DNA of 64,000 nucleotides. Origin: Paucidesulfovibrio gracilis DSM 16080 (GTDB lineage Bacteria > Desulfobacterota > Desulfovibrionia > Desulfovibrionales > Desulfovibrionaceae). The position numbers and the translations under genes were made by a program. Below the pieces are notes generated by a model. That model saw only the letters and a list, made by a program, of their open reading frames with translations. It did not search any database and was not told where the DNA came from. Location of the stretch: contig NZ_FUYC01000004.1 in assembly GCF_900167125.1 (NCBI RefSeq), forward strand, positions 62,001 to 126,000, written 5' to 3'. Positions 29,146 through 37,800 of this stretch are shown here, piece by piece. Within the stretch, counting starts at the first letter, position 1, and each line of letters starts with the position of its first letter.

Positions 29146-30677
29146 GCACCCCGTATACCCCGACGCTGCTGCTTATTCTGGACGGTTGGGGCGTAGCTCC
29201 GGATGGACCGGGCAATGCCGTGGCCAAAGCGCACACTCCCAATTTGAACCGGCTTATGAAACACTGGCCCCGAACCACCCTGGAGTGCTCGGGGCGGGCC
29301 GTGGGGCTGCCCGACGGGTTTATGGGCAATTCCGAAGTGGGACATATGAATATTGGTGCTGGCCGAATCGTCTATCAGGATATGACCCGTATCGACATGG
29401 CCATGGAAGATGGTTCCTTGAAAGAAAATCCCGCCTTGCTTGAGCTGATGCGGCGCACCGGCGAGCAAGGAGGACGACTTCATTTTCTCGGCCTGCTTTC
29501 GGATGGCGGCGTGCACAGTCATCAGAAGCATTTGTATGCATTGTTGGAGATGGCTCGCGAGCAAGGGCTTCAGGACGTATTCGTCCACGCCTTTCTGGAT
29601 GGACGCGATACTCCGCCTACGAGCGGAATGGGGTATGTCAAGGCATTCAGAGACGTGCGCCGGCGAATGGATTTCGGACGCATCGCCACGCTTATGGGCC
29701 GGTATTACGCCATGGATCGGGACACCCGGTATGATCGGACCAAAATCGCATGGGATGCGTTGGTCCACGGTCAGGGGGAAAAGGTGGACGGTGCTGTTCG
29801 AGGGGTGCGTGACGCGTATGTCATTGGAGAAACCGATGAATTCGTGAAGCCCCGCCTTGTTTCGGATGTTGATGGCGTTATTCGCGATGGGGATGGCGTG
29901 TTTCTGTTTAACTTTCGCGCCGACCGCATGCGCCAGCTGGCCCGTGCCCTGTTCAGCGATGCATTCGATGCCTTTGATCGTGGGCGTAGACCCCGGCTGG
30001 CGGGGTTGGCGAGCATGACGCAGTATGACGCTTCGTTTCCTTTTCCCGTAGCGTTTCCCCCCCAGCGTTTGGATGGCTGTCTGGGACAGGCGGTTTCCCA
30101 GCTCGGGCTTCGTCAGTTGCGCATTGCGGAAACGGAAAAATATGCACATGTGACGTATTTTCTCAATTGTGGTCGGGAAGAACCGTATCCCGGCGAAGAA
30201 CGGAGAATGGTCCCCTCGCCTCGTGATGTGGCTACGTATGACCTCAAGCCTGAAATGAGCGCGGAGCAGGTCACTTCGGAACTGCTGAAGGAACTTGCCG
30301 ATTATGATTTGACGGTGTGCAACCTCGCCAACTTGGATATGGTGGGCCATACCGGTCGTATTGATGCCACGGTGTTGGCGGCGGAAACAGTGGATGCCTG
30401 CGTCGGCCGCTTGGTTGACGCGGTTCTCAAGCAGCATGGACGGATTTTATTGACGGCGGATCATGGCAATGCCGAGGAAATGCTTGATGCCGAGGGGGAA
30501 CCGCAGACCGCGCACTCGAAAAATGCCGTGCCTTTTGTGCTGATTGAGGACGGCATGGAAGGACGTGTGCTCAAGCCCGGAAAGCTGGGAGACATCGCAC
30601 CGACATTGTTGCATCTTTGGGGAGCGGCCCCCCCCGCAGGAATGGCGGGTGAAATTCTTGTCGAGGAGACGAACTAA
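29142..30677 (+). CDS. gpmI: 2,3-bisphosphoglycerate-independent phosphoglycerate mutase
   Basis: Interconverts 3- and 2-phosphoglycerate with a Mn-dependent phosphoserine. The 511-residue enzyme has the alkaline-phosphatase-superfamily start LLLILDGWG, catalytic S64 in GNSEVGHMNIGAGR, the substrate motif DGRDTPP, and the second metal site segment ADHGNAEEM near the C-terminus. Together with fbp at the window start it serves central sugar metabolism. The following zinc-ribbon gene starts in its stop codon (TAATG). Confidence 0.98.
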   Translation: MSTPYTPTLLLILDGWGVAPDGPGNAVAKAHTPNLNRLMKHWPRTTLECSGRAVGLPDGFMGNSEVGHMNIGAGRIVYQDMTRIDMAMEDGSLKENPALLELMRRTGEQGGRLHFLGLLSDGGVHSHQKHLYALLEMAREQGLQDVFVHAFLDGRDTPPTSGMGYVKAFRDVRRRMDFGRIATLMGRYYAMDRDTRYDRTKIAWDALVHGQGEKVDGAVRGVRDAYVIGETDEFVKPRLVSDVDGVIRDGDGVFLFNFRADRMRQLARALFSDAFDAFDRGRRPRLAGLASMTQYDASFPFPVAFPPQRLDGCLGQAVSQLGLRQLRIAETEKYAHVTYFLNCGREEPYPGEERRMVPSPRDVATYDLKPEMSAEQVTSELLKELADYDLTVCNLANLDMVGHTGRIDATVLAAETVDACVGRLVDAVLKQHGRILLTADHGNAEEMLDAEGEPQTAHSKNAVPFVLIEDGMEGRVLKPGKLGDIAPTLLHLWGAAPPAGMAGEILVEETN

Positions 30678-30919
30678 TGGAACGGTCCGGGAAGCCCGTT
30701 GAACCTGTGCGCCCATCTGAGATGGAAATAATTTATTTGTATACGTGTCCTTTTTGTTCAAGAGATGTTCCGTTGCTCGCCCCGACAAGGCCTTCCATGG
30801 CCCAGTGCGATGCGTGCCGAAAAAGTTTTCCTATTGTTCCAGTGGATGAGAAAGCCATTCGATACGTTCGGCTGATGTTGGCTGGCGGGAAGGCATCGGT
30901 GGATCCGGAATTTTTGTGA
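30677..30919 (+). CDS. Small zinc-ribbon protein
   Basis: 80-residue protein with two Cys pairs, TCPFC and CDAC, 19 residues apart, a typical small zinc ribbon with beta strands between them (EIIYLYTCPFC; SFPIVPVDEK). No further domain is visible, and the function is unknown. The start overlaps the last base of gpmI, implying co-translation. A terminator follows. Confidence 0.8.
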   Translation: MERSGKPVEPVRPSEMEIIYLYTCPFCSRDVPLLAPTRPSMAQCDACRKSFPIVPVDEKAIRYVRLMLAGGKASVDPEFL

Positions 30920-30945
30920 GCCGGAAGGAATGACGTAAATGGTAT

Positions 30946-30985
30946 CTCCCCGTCGGATCTTTGGAACGGCGGGGAGCTTTTTTTT
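30946..30985 (+). terminator. Terminator after the rsfS-gpmI unit
   Basis: CTCCCCG (30946-30952) pairs with CGGGGAG (30970-30976) around a 17-base loop that has some internal pairing of its own, followed by C and eight T residues. It lies 27 bases beyond the zinc-ribbon gene stop. Confidence 0.85.
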
Positions 30986-31174
30986 CCCGTTGATGGTAGC
31001 TTGGCCGAATGAAAAATCTGTTGTTGTTTCCTCTGGCCGAGCTTGCCAAATCCCGTCCTGTTGTGCATGAATCCAGGTCGCGATCATGATGTGCTCATGC
31101 CGGGCGAACCGTGGAAGACGACCAGGCGATCGAACGACCGGCGTTGTTGGTGTAGAAACGTCACCGGAGGATGT

Positions 31175-32782
31175 ATGAAGATTTCTTTTCTGGGTGCAGC
31201 TCAAACCGTAACCGGTTCCTGTTACAAGCTGGAGTGTGGCGAGACTAGGTTCCTGGTGGACGCCGGTATGTTTCAGGGCAACAAGGAAATTGAAAAACGC
31301 AATGCGGATACAGAGAGATATGACCCAAAGAAATTGGATTTCATCCTTGTTACCCATGCCCACATCGATCACAGCGGACTGCTGCCCCGGTTGGTGAAAA
31401 AAGGGTTCCGCGGGAAGATTTATACTTCCGAGCCTACGCGGGATCTTTTGGAAATCATGCTTTTGGATTCAGCACATATCCAGGAAATGGAGGCCGAATA
31501 CGTCAATCGCAAGCGCAACCGGCGCGGCGGCGGAGACGTGGAGCCGCTTTACACCCAGGCCGATGTTGAGAAAACATTGCCGCTCATTGAAACCGTGCAA
31601 TACGAGAGTGCGTTTGAACCCGCACCGAATATAACGGTACGTTTTCGGGACGCCGGGCATATCCTGGGATCCGCTTTTATTCGTATTGAGTATGAAGAGG
31701 AAGGCAAGAGTACGTCGTTGTTGTTTTCCGGCGACTTGGGGCGTCCAGAGCAATTGATCGTCAACGATCCTGCCGTGGCTGTCACTCCGGATTACCTGTT
31801 TCTGGAGTCCACTTACGGGAACAGAAATCACAAGGATGACAGCAACAGCCTGGACGAGTTGGCCGAAGCCGTACAGTACAGTCATTCCCATGGGGAAAAG
31901 GTCGTGATTCCCGCTTTTGCCGTGGAGCGGTCACAGCAGATCATTTATTCCTTGTTTTTGTTGTATAAGCAGGGGCGGCTTCCGGCAGATATGCCGGTCT
32001 ATCTTGATAGCCCCATGGCTATTCGAGCGACGGAAGTTTTTCGCAGCCACCCGGAATATTTTGATGCGGAGACGAGGCGATACCTGCAGAATGGAGAGGA
32101 TCCCCTTGATCTGCCCAACCTGAAATTTACGTTGAGCACAGCCGAGTCACAAGCCATCAACAGTACTCCCGGACCGGCCGTAGTTATTTCAGCCAGTGGC
32201 ATGGCCACGGCGGGACGCATCAAGCACCATTTGAAGCACAATCTTTGGAAATCCGGTGCCAGTGTCGTGTTTGTGGGGTACCAGGGTGTTGGAACCCCTG
32301 GGCGTAAAATTGTGAACGGGGCTGAGAAAATTCGATTATTCGGTGAAGATGTGGCGGTGAAGGCGCGGGTTTTCACTATCAACGGGTTCTCCGGACATGC
32401 CGGTCAATCGGAATTGCTGGATTGGGTCAGTCGGTTTCATGCGGATCGCATGAAAATTTTTCTGGTCCATGGTGAGCCTGCCGCACAGCAGGAGTTTGCC
32501 GGTCTGTTGCAGGAGCGTTTTGGTCTGGATGTTCATATTCCAGATCATTTGGAAGAGGCGGTGCTTGCTCCGGGCGAGGTGTTGGAAACCGTGCGCCACG
32601 CCGAGACAGCGCGACCCAGTGTGGATTGGGACTTCCTGGTCGGCGATTCGGAGCGCCTGCTTGGGGAATTGCAAAATAGGATTGCCGGACTCAAGGAAAA
32701 AACTTGGGTGGAGCAAACCGAGATTCGTGACAGGTTGATGACCGTGAATCGCCTCATGGTGGAACTTATTTCCGAAATTTAG
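31175..32782 (+). CDS. Metallo-beta-lactamase/beta-CASP RNA-processing-type hydrolase
   Basis: 535-residue protein of the MBL plus beta-CASP group (CPSF73/YSH1-like), members of which are RNases. The zinc motif is H61-A-H63-I-D65-H66; a further His in DAGHILGS, Asp in FSGDLG, and the beta-CASP segments PAFAVERSQQI and SGMATAGRIKHH are present, and the C-terminal VHGEPAA fits motif C. GGAGG (31166-31170) stands 4 bases before ATG 31175. It carries an extra C-terminal helical tail of about 70 residues. A role in RNA turnover is likely; the substrate is unknown. The 189 bp upstream hold no gene that I can support. Confidence 0.9.
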   Translation: MKISFLGAAQTVTGSCYKLECGETRFLVDAGMFQGNKEIEKRNADTERYDPKKLDFILVTHAHIDHSGLLPRLVKKGFRGKIYTSEPTRDLLEIMLLDSAHIQEMEAEYVNRKRNRRGGGDVEPLYTQADVEKTLPLIETVQYESAFEPAPNITVRFRDAGHILGSAFIRIEYEEEGKSTSLLFSGDLGRPEQLIVNDPAVAVTPDYLFLESTYGNRNHKDDSNSLDELAEAVQYSHSHGEKVVIPAFAVERSQQIIYSLFLLYKQGRLPADMPVYLDSPMAIRATEVFRSHPEYFDAETRRYLQNGEDPLDLPNLKFTLSTAESQAINSTPGPAVVISASGMATAGRIKHHLKHNLWKSGASVVFVGYQGVGTPGRKIVNGAEKIRLFGEDVAVKARVFTINGFSGHAGQSELLDWVSRFHADRMKIFLVHGEPAAQQEFAGLLQERFGLDVHIPDHLEEAVLAPGEVLETVRHAETARPSVDWDFLVGDSERLLGELQNRIAGLKEKTWVEQTEIRDRLMTVNRLMVELISEI

Positions 32783-32831
32783 GGGCAGAGGCTGACCGGG
32801 ATAGGTGCTTTTGCCGTAAGGTATAGAAGCT

Positions 32832-33425
32832 ATGCGTATTATAAGCGGGAGATTTGGAGGCCGCATACTTCGGACTTCTGAGGGACCGGGGTATCGTCCT
32901 GCGACCTCCAAGGTTCGGCAGTCCATTTTCTCCATGCTGGAGGCCCGGGGATTGCAATGGCCGGGCGCACGCGTCGCGGACCTGTTCGCTGGAAGCGGCA
33001 GCCTGGCTATCGAGTCGCTTAGCCGAGGCGCGGACCATGCTTTGTTTGTGGAGAAGTCGGCCAGTGCCGCCAAGGTGCTTCGTGACAATCTTCAGGCATT
33101 GGGTGTTGCACGGTCTCAGGTGCGTGTAGCCGTGGCGGACGTGATACAGGTTTTGAAGCGGGGTTCGGAGCAGGTATACGACGTGATTTTCGTGGATCCG
33201 CCCTACGGCAAGGGGCTGTTGGATCCTGCTCTGAAGGCGTTGCTTGCCAATGGCTGGCTCGCTCCGGACGGTTTTTTGCTTGCGGAGGTGGAGGCCTCGC
33301 TCAAGCCGGACTGCCCCGAGGAATTGGAATGCATTACCGACCGGACCTACGGTCAGACAAGGATTATATTATGGCGCAACACAACTCCCGACTCGCCATC
33401 TACCCCGGAACCTTTGACCCGCTGA
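32832..33425 (+). CDS. rsmD: 16S rRNA (guanine966-N2)-methyltransferase RsmD
   Basis: Methylates G966 of 16S rRNA. The 197 residues start with the family signature MRIISGRFGGR, then RPATSKVRQSIF, the SAM motif ADLFAGSGSLAIE and the catalytic DPPY (122-125). Its 3' end overlaps coaD by 55 bases, in a different frame, a close and unusually long overlap. The rsmD-coaD order is common in bacteria. Confidence 0.96.
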   Translation: MRIISGRFGGRILRTSEGPGYRPATSKVRQSIFSMLEARGLQWPGARVADLFAGSGSLAIESLSRGADHALFVEKSASAAKVLRDNLQALGVARSQVRVAVADVIQVLKRGSEQVYDVIFVDPPYGKGLLDPALKALLANGWLAPDGFLLAEVEASLKPDCPEELECITDRTYGQTRIILWRNTTPDSPSTPEPLTR

Positions 33426-33889
33426 CCAACGGGCATGTCAGCCTGATCCGCCGCGGGACAAAGATTTTTGATACGGTGGTTTTCGCCGTGGCCCGGAGTA
33501 CCTCTAAAAATACTTTGTTCAGCCTGGAAGAGCGAGTGGCCCTGGCTAGAGAGGCGCTGGGCAATTTTCGTGGCATTCTTGTGGAGCCGTTTGACGGTTT
33601 GCTTGTAGATTATGCCCGGCGCCGCGGCGCGGGCGCCATTCTGCGGGGAATGCGCGCGGTGTCGGACTTTGAGTATGAATTTCAGATGGCACTCATGAAT
33701 CGCAAGTTGAACAAGGATGTTGAGACAGTTTTTTTGATGACGGATTTCAAGTGGATGTATCTTTCCTCCACCATCGTCAAGGATGTGGCTCGCAACGGTG
33801 GCTCCATTAAAGGATTGGTGCCGGAGTGCGTGATAACGCCGCTGTACAAGCGTTGCGAGGAGCGACGCAGGCAGGCGCTCGGGGAGTGA
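33371..33889 (+). CDS. coaD: Phosphopantetheine adenylyltransferase
   Basis: Penultimate step of coenzyme A synthesis. The 172-residue protein has AIYPGTFDPLTNGH, containing the nucleotidyltransferase (T/H)xGH-type motif, RGMRAVSDFEYEFQMA and the KMSKS-like segment YLSSTIVKDVA. ATG 33371 lies within rsmD; this start gives the standard N-terminus. It is followed after 5 bp by miaA. Confidence 0.97.
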   Translation: MAQHNSRLAIYPGTFDPLTNGHVSLIRRGTKIFDTVVFAVARSTSKNTLFSLEERVALAREALGNFRGILVEPFDGLLVDYARRRGAGAILRGMRAVSDFEYEFQMALMNRKLNKDVETVFLMTDFKWMYLSSTIVKDVARNGGSIKGLVPECVITPLYKRCEERRRQALGE

Positions 33890-33894
33890 TTCGC

Positions 33895-34824
33895 ATGGAA
33901 GAACATTCCACGCCCCCCCCCATGAAGGTGGTTTGCATCCTTGGTCCCACGGGAACAGGGAAGACTCGTGCCGCTTTATCGCTTGGCCATGCCGTTGAAG
34001 TGATCAACTTCGATTCCCGGCAGGTTTATCGGGATTTTCCCATCATTACGGCGCAGCCCGACGAGGATGAACGGGCCATGGCTCCGCACCATCTCTATGG
34101 TTTTTTGCCCACTCGGGCACCCATGAATGCGGCGCATATGGCCGAGTTGGCGGTGCGGACCATTCGGGCCGTGACCGAGCGTGGCAATCTTCCCGTGCTT
34201 GTGGGGGGGACAGGCCTGTATTTGCGCGTGTTGCTGGAAGGCATCGCTCCTATACCGGAGATCCCCCGGGCAGTCCGCCAGCGTGTGCTGGAACGATTGG
34301 AGCGGGAAGGTCCGCAGGTGCTGCATGCAGAACTTCAGGATATTGATCCTTTGTATGCGTCCAAGATTCATCCCAACGACAGCCAGCGGAACGCCCGCGC
34401 CCAGGAGGTCTGGTTGGCGACGGGAGAAACGCTTAGTTCCTGGCATGCCAAGGCTCGCCCCGTGGAGCCGCTGGATGCTTTTTGCCTGGGCGTGACCGTG
34501 GACCTGGATACCCTGACTCCAAAACTGGCAGCACGCATTGATGAGATGATGCAACAGGGAGCGTTGGAGGAGGCCCGCACAGCATATGAACATTGCTCGG
34601 ATCCCTCGGCTCCGGGGTGGTCCGGGATTGGATGTGCCGAGCTGCTTTCCTGGATTCTTGAGCAGAGCACCTTGGACCAGGCCCGGGATTTATGGATTCG
34701 CAACACCAGGGCATATGCCAAACGTCAGATAACTTGGTGCCGTCGGGAAGAGCGGTTGCAGCGTTTTCAGGCTGGTGACGAACCGGGAATGGCCCGGGCC
34801 GTGACCGAGTGGCTGGAACAATGA
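33895..34824 (+). CDS. miaA: tRNA dimethylallyltransferase
   Basis: Adds a dimethylallyl group to A37 of tRNAs reading UNN codons. The 309 residues carry the P-loop GPTGTGKT (17-24), the catalytic region INFDSRQVYRDF (Asp and the tRNA-binding Gln/Tyr), VGGTGLYLR, and the C-terminal TRAYAKRQITWCRR. GGGGAG eight bases before ATG 33895 supports the start. With tsaD, trmO, trmFO and rsmD, it adds to the RNA-modification genes in this window. Confidence 0.97.
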   Translation: MEEHSTPPPMKVVCILGPTGTGKTRAALSLGHAVEVINFDSRQVYRDFPIITAQPDEDERAMAPHHLYGFLPTRAPMNAAHMAELAVRTIRAVTERGNLPVLVGGTGLYLRVLLEGIAPIPEIPRAVRQRVLERLEREGPQVLHAELQDIDPLYASKIHPNDSQRNARAQEVWLATGETLSSWHAKARPVEPLDAFCLGVTVDLDTLTPKLAARIDEMMQQGALEEARTAYEHCSDPSAPGWSGIGCAELLSWILEQSTLDQARDLWIRNTRAYAKRQITWCRREERLQRFQAGDEPGMARAVTEWLEQ

Positions 34825-34913
34825 CGGCGGTTTATCCGGCTTGCCAGGTTGCTTTCCTCGGGGTACACGCACCGGGTGTGCCACGAACCGTATTTTGCTC
34901 CAAGGAGCTTTAA

Positions 34914-36005
34914 ATGGCGTATAATATTCTTATGTTGCAGCTGGTTCTCGTGTTGCTGCTGCCCTGTGCCGTTCTGGCACAGACCAGTGCTTCCACAGGC
35001 TCGACCACGGGTTCCGTACCGGTGGTCATTGGTGAGGAAGAAGGTGCCGCTGGTGGAGCAGAGACTGCCGGTCCATCGGGACAACCCAGTGCTTTGGATC
35101 AGGTGGAGAATTGGATTAATGAAAACGTTCCTCCAGAGGATCGGGAATCATTTCCTGTTCCCGAGGCTTCTGCCGAGTCCACCGATGTGGGGCTGACCCT
35201 GGGAGATGGGTCTGTGACCGTTGATTGGGGAACAGGCATGCTTTCGGCCTTGGGGACGGCCGTTGCTTCCGGGGAAGGCTATAATCCGGCCCGGGCCGAG
35301 GCTATGGCCATGCGCCATGCCACGCTGCAGGCCAGAAAATTTCTGCAAGACGCGGTGTTGGGATTGGCATTGAATGGCCGAGAGCTGCTCGTGGACAATT
35401 TGACCCCGGCGCAACAAACGCAATTGCGTGGTAAATTGCAAAATTCACCTATTGAGCGGGCCAGCGAACCCGGGGACAACGGCGATGTGTTGGTTTCCGT
35501 GGTGGCCCGGGTGCGTTTGCGTGGGGAACTGGCTGATGCTTTGGTTCCACGTTCCATTCCTTTTCAAAGCCGAATTCCCACGAAGGTGGAAGCCCCGATC
35601 CTGGAGCCTCTTGCCGAGCAGGACATGGACGCGGTCGAGTATAAGCGGTCCATGGCCGAGTTGGGGGCGTTTACCGGTGTGATTGTTGATGCCAGGGGCA
35701 TGGAAGGTGCTCCGGCCCTGCTGCCGGAATTGTTCGATCCCGAAGGGGTCGCGGTATACGGCCCGTTTATGGCCTCTCGTTCAATGGTGTTGGAACAGGG
35801 GTTGGTGACCTACGCGGATTCGCCCGATGCCCCGTTGGTTCGACGTCGCTGCGGTGGAACGCCTTTGGAGGTACGGGCGCAGGCTGTTGCCGGTCCACAA
35901 CGTGCCGATCTTTTTCTTTCTGCGACTGATGCCGAATTGGTACGGTTGCTGTTTGAATCCGAAGAAATAAGCACCACTTGTCCGGTGGCTGTTTTGCTGG
36001 ACTGA
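34914..36005 (+). CDS. Secreted protein of unknown function (LPP20/FlgT-like pattern)
   Basis: 363-residue exported protein: signal peptide with hydrophobic core (about 5-22) and a likely cut after AVLA. A low-complexity Ser/Gly/Glu stretch follows (25-60). Residues about 125-190 (ARAEAMAMRHATLQARKFLQ, then ALNGRELLVDNL) resemble the helix-turn pattern of LPP20-like and FlgT N-terminal proteins, in which conserved repeated-Ala helices precede a Val-rich strand; this resemblance is by eye only. GGAG lies seven bases before ATG 34914. The next gene also encodes an exported protein. Confidence 0.75.
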   Translation: MAYNILMLQLVLVLLLPCAVLAQTSASTGSTTGSVPVVIGEEEGAAGGAETAGPSGQPSALDQVENWINENVPPEDRESFPVPEASAESTDVGLTLGDGSVTVDWGTGMLSALGTAVASGEGYNPARAEAMAMRHATLQARKFLQDAVLGLALNGRELLVDNLTPAQQTQLRGKLQNSPIERASEPGDNGDVLVSVVARVRLRGELADALVPRSIPFQSRIPTKVEAPILEPLAEQDMDAVEYKRSMAELGAFTGVIVDARGMEGAPALLPELFDPEGVAVYGPFMASRSMVLEQGLVTYADSPDAPLVRRRCGGTPLEVRAQAVAGPQRADLFLSATDAELVRLLFESEEISTTCPVAVLLD

Positions 36006-36117
36006 CCCGCTTTCGGGCGGCGGATCCATTGGGAACCGGCGTTTGCAATGCGTGGTTGGAAGCAAGGTCGTTTGGAGGACTTCGATGTTCAGAAGGTATG
36101 GTAAAAAGGAGCGGGGA

Positions 36118-37020
36118 ATGCGCCGGACAGTGGTCGCCTTGTCGATGCTGTTTTTGTGTCTTGGTCTGTTGCCTTCCGCAGTGTACGCCGATGAGGTGCG
36201 CATTTTCCAGCCTCGGGAAGAGGGCATGTCTCCCAATGAGATGCGGCAGCAGGCGTTGCACCTGTCCTTTGAGGAGGCCGTTTTCCAAGCTGCGCTCAAA
36301 TTGCTGCCCCAGCCTCCTTCCGAGGAGCGGGCCACGTTGTTGCGTGAGCGGCTGGCAAAGGATGTGGAACCATTTGTTCTTGGTTATAAGGAACTGGCTT
36401 CCTCGCCTACACCGGAGGGGCTGAATATGCTGGCCGATGTGGATGTGGACCGCCGGGGACTTCGAGCCGAACTGGAATCTTTGGGTTTATTTCAGACCAT
36501 TGGTGGGCCGTTGGCCGCCCGGGTTGTGGCGGACCCCACGCTTACGGGTGAAGATCTGGAGCGGTTGCGTTCTCTCCGGATTTTGACCGGAATTGCTCCT
36601 TCTGCGGTTACGCTGCCTGAACTGCGTCTGGGCCGGGAGCCTGACGGACCGGTGCGCGGCGTCCTGCATTCTTCCACAGGAAATTGGTCCGCCCTGGATC
36701 CTGATCTTGAAACGGTATGGTTCCATTTGTGGGAGCGATATTTTCAAAGCTCCGCGGTTGCGCATCGAGGCTTGCGCACAGAGGTACTTTCTGTGAGTGG
36801 CTGGTTTACTCCCGATGGAGCCCATGAGTTCGACAACATGCTGCAAGGATGGGAAAGCCTTCTGCGTGAAGCTCGGCTGGTGGATATGGACATGGCCCCC
36901 GAGGGGGTATCGGCTCGTTGGGAAATTGCGGTCGCAGACCGTGCAGCCCTGGTAACCCGTTTGGAGGAATATTTGCCAGCGAGGGGGTTGGGGTACACGC
37001 TTTCTAATAGTGACCAATAG
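36118..37020 (+). CDS. Secreted protein of unknown function
   Basis: 300-residue exported protein. Signal peptide MRRTVVALSMLFLCLGLLPS with a likely cut after AVYA. A helix LHLSFEEAVFQAALKLL near residues 45-60 and VEPFVLGYKEL near 85 resemble the pattern seen in small periplasmic proteins that process repeated domains, but I cannot name a family. ATG 36118 is chosen over the upstream ATG 36085 because GGAG lies seven bases before it and the signal peptide then starts correctly. It is 112 bp from the previous secreted-protein gene and followed by a terminator. Confidence 0.75.
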   Translation: MRRTVVALSMLFLCLGLLPSAVYADEVRIFQPREEGMSPNEMRQQALHLSFEEAVFQAALKLLPQPPSEERATLLRERLAKDVEPFVLGYKELASSPTPEGLNMLADVDVDRRGLRAELESLGLFQTIGGPLAARVVADPTLTGEDLERLRSLRILTGIAPSAVTLPELRLGREPDGPVRGVLHSSTGNWSALDPDLETVWFHLWERYFQSSAVAHRGLRTEVLSVSGWFTPDGAHEFDNMLQGWESLLREARLVDMDMAPEGVSARWEIAVADRAALVTRLEEYLPARGLGYTLSNSDQ

Positions 37021-37046
37021 TGCATGCTAGGTATTTTTTTGAGCAA

Positions 37047-37078
37047 ACGGCCATCCTGACGGGTGGTCGTTTTTTTTT
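37047..37078 (+). terminator. Terminator after the secreted-protein pair
   Basis: ACGGCCATCC (37047-37056), loop TGAC, GGGTGGTCGT (37061-37070): ten pairs including two G-U, followed by eight T. It lies 26 bases past the stop at 37020. Confidence 0.88.
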
Positions 37079-37129
37079 ATTGTCGTCTGTGTTTTTGAAA
37101 CGGGCTGGACGTGGCCTTTGAAAGGATAT

Positions 37130-37207
37130 CGTTACAGGAGCCTCTTCGCTCTGTGTGGCTTGAGAGCCAAGAGGGAGCGGTTGGGGATGTGTGCCCCAAA
37201 TGTAACG
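37130..37207. ncRNA. Candidate structured RNA (three-way junction)
   Basis: CGTTACA (37130-37136) is the exact reverse complement of TGTAACG (37201-37207). Between them are two hairpins: CCTCTT plus GGCT pairing with AGCCAAGAGG (37141-37174, with a 10-base bulge) and TTGGGG/CCCCAA (37181-37199). The stems enclose each other without conflict, as in a three-way junction. The gap 37021-37386 (366 bp) holds no credible gene; apart from this element it contains two terminators and the palindrome GCACATA-A-TATGTGC (37293-37307). Strand and function are not decidable, since complementarity works on both. Confidence 0.4.
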
Positions 37208-37338
37208 CCGGAAGAAGGATGGGGTGGAAAATGCGGTGAGGGGATAAACAGATGAACTGGCGGTTGCTGAGCGGAAAGAATGTCCGAGAGGCGCACATAA
37301 TATGTGCAACTCCTGTGCAACAACGAAAATTCACTGAA

Positions 37339-37365
37339 AAAGCCCGGATAAAGTATCCGGGCTTT
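37339..37365 (-). terminator. Terminator of tatA
   Basis: Perfect 12-bp stem AAAGCCCGGATA/TATCCGGGCTTT with a 3-base loop, followed on minus by TTTTTC-type bases. It lies 22 bases beyond the tatA stop. On plus it could also stop transcripts coming from the structured region 37130-37207. Confidence 0.88.
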
Positions 37366-37386
37366 GTGTTGTACAACTTGGCAGGC

Positions 37387-37596
37387 TTACGCCTCTTTAT
37401 TTTTATCTTGGTCCTGGTCTCCGACTTTATCCTTGCCTGGAGTTACGTCGATTTCTTCAGGCTCGCCCGTAGCGCGCTTGAAATTTTGAATGGCCTTGCC
37501 GATGCCGGCACCGACTTCCGGAAGCTTGTTGGCACCAAAAATCAGCACCACAATGAGCAGAATCAGGACGAGTTCCCAAACACCAAGTCCGAACAT
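37387..37596 (-). CDS. tatA: Sec-independent translocase TatA/TatE
   Basis: Small pore-forming subunit of the twin-arginine export system, 69 residues. A single membrane helix (about 5-20, [18 protein letters not shown]) is followed by the FG-hinge region [16 protein letters not shown], an amphipathic helix, and an acidic/Lys tail. GGAGG seven bases before ATG 37596 supports the start. No tatB or tatC lies next to it; it is a stand-alone gene with its own terminator. Confidence 0.95.
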   Translation of the reverse strand: MFGLGVWELVLILLIVVLIFGANKLPEVGAGIGKAIQNFKRATGEPEEIDVTPGKDKVGDQDQDKNKEA

Positions 37597-37800
37597 GTTT
37601 GTCCTCCAAGTATGAAAGTGGTTTCGGACAATACACAGGTGGGCTTAGGAGGTCAAGGAAAGGGGAGGGGCCAGGAAAAAAATGTCGATATTTCCCAGGG
37701 ATTCTTCCCTTATTCATAAAGGTTGCCCATCGTCCCCTCGACGAGCGCGAGGGAAACGTGTAGGGAAAAAGTCAGGGTGGCTTGCACCCTGGAAAGGCTT

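Noticed and set aside
37095-37123. Promoter TTGAAA-N17-TTGAAA before the structured RNA
   Set aside because: Both boxes match poorly, so I did not list it as a promoter.
37081-37365. 6S, SRP, RNase P or tmRNA gene in the intergenic region
   Set aside because: None of the conserved sequence signatures of these RNAs is present; only generic stems are seen.
37004-37376. Several minus-strand reading frames of 60-100 codons
   Set aside because: Low-complexity composition, no ribosome sites, and they cross terminators and the structured region; no protein family is recognisable.
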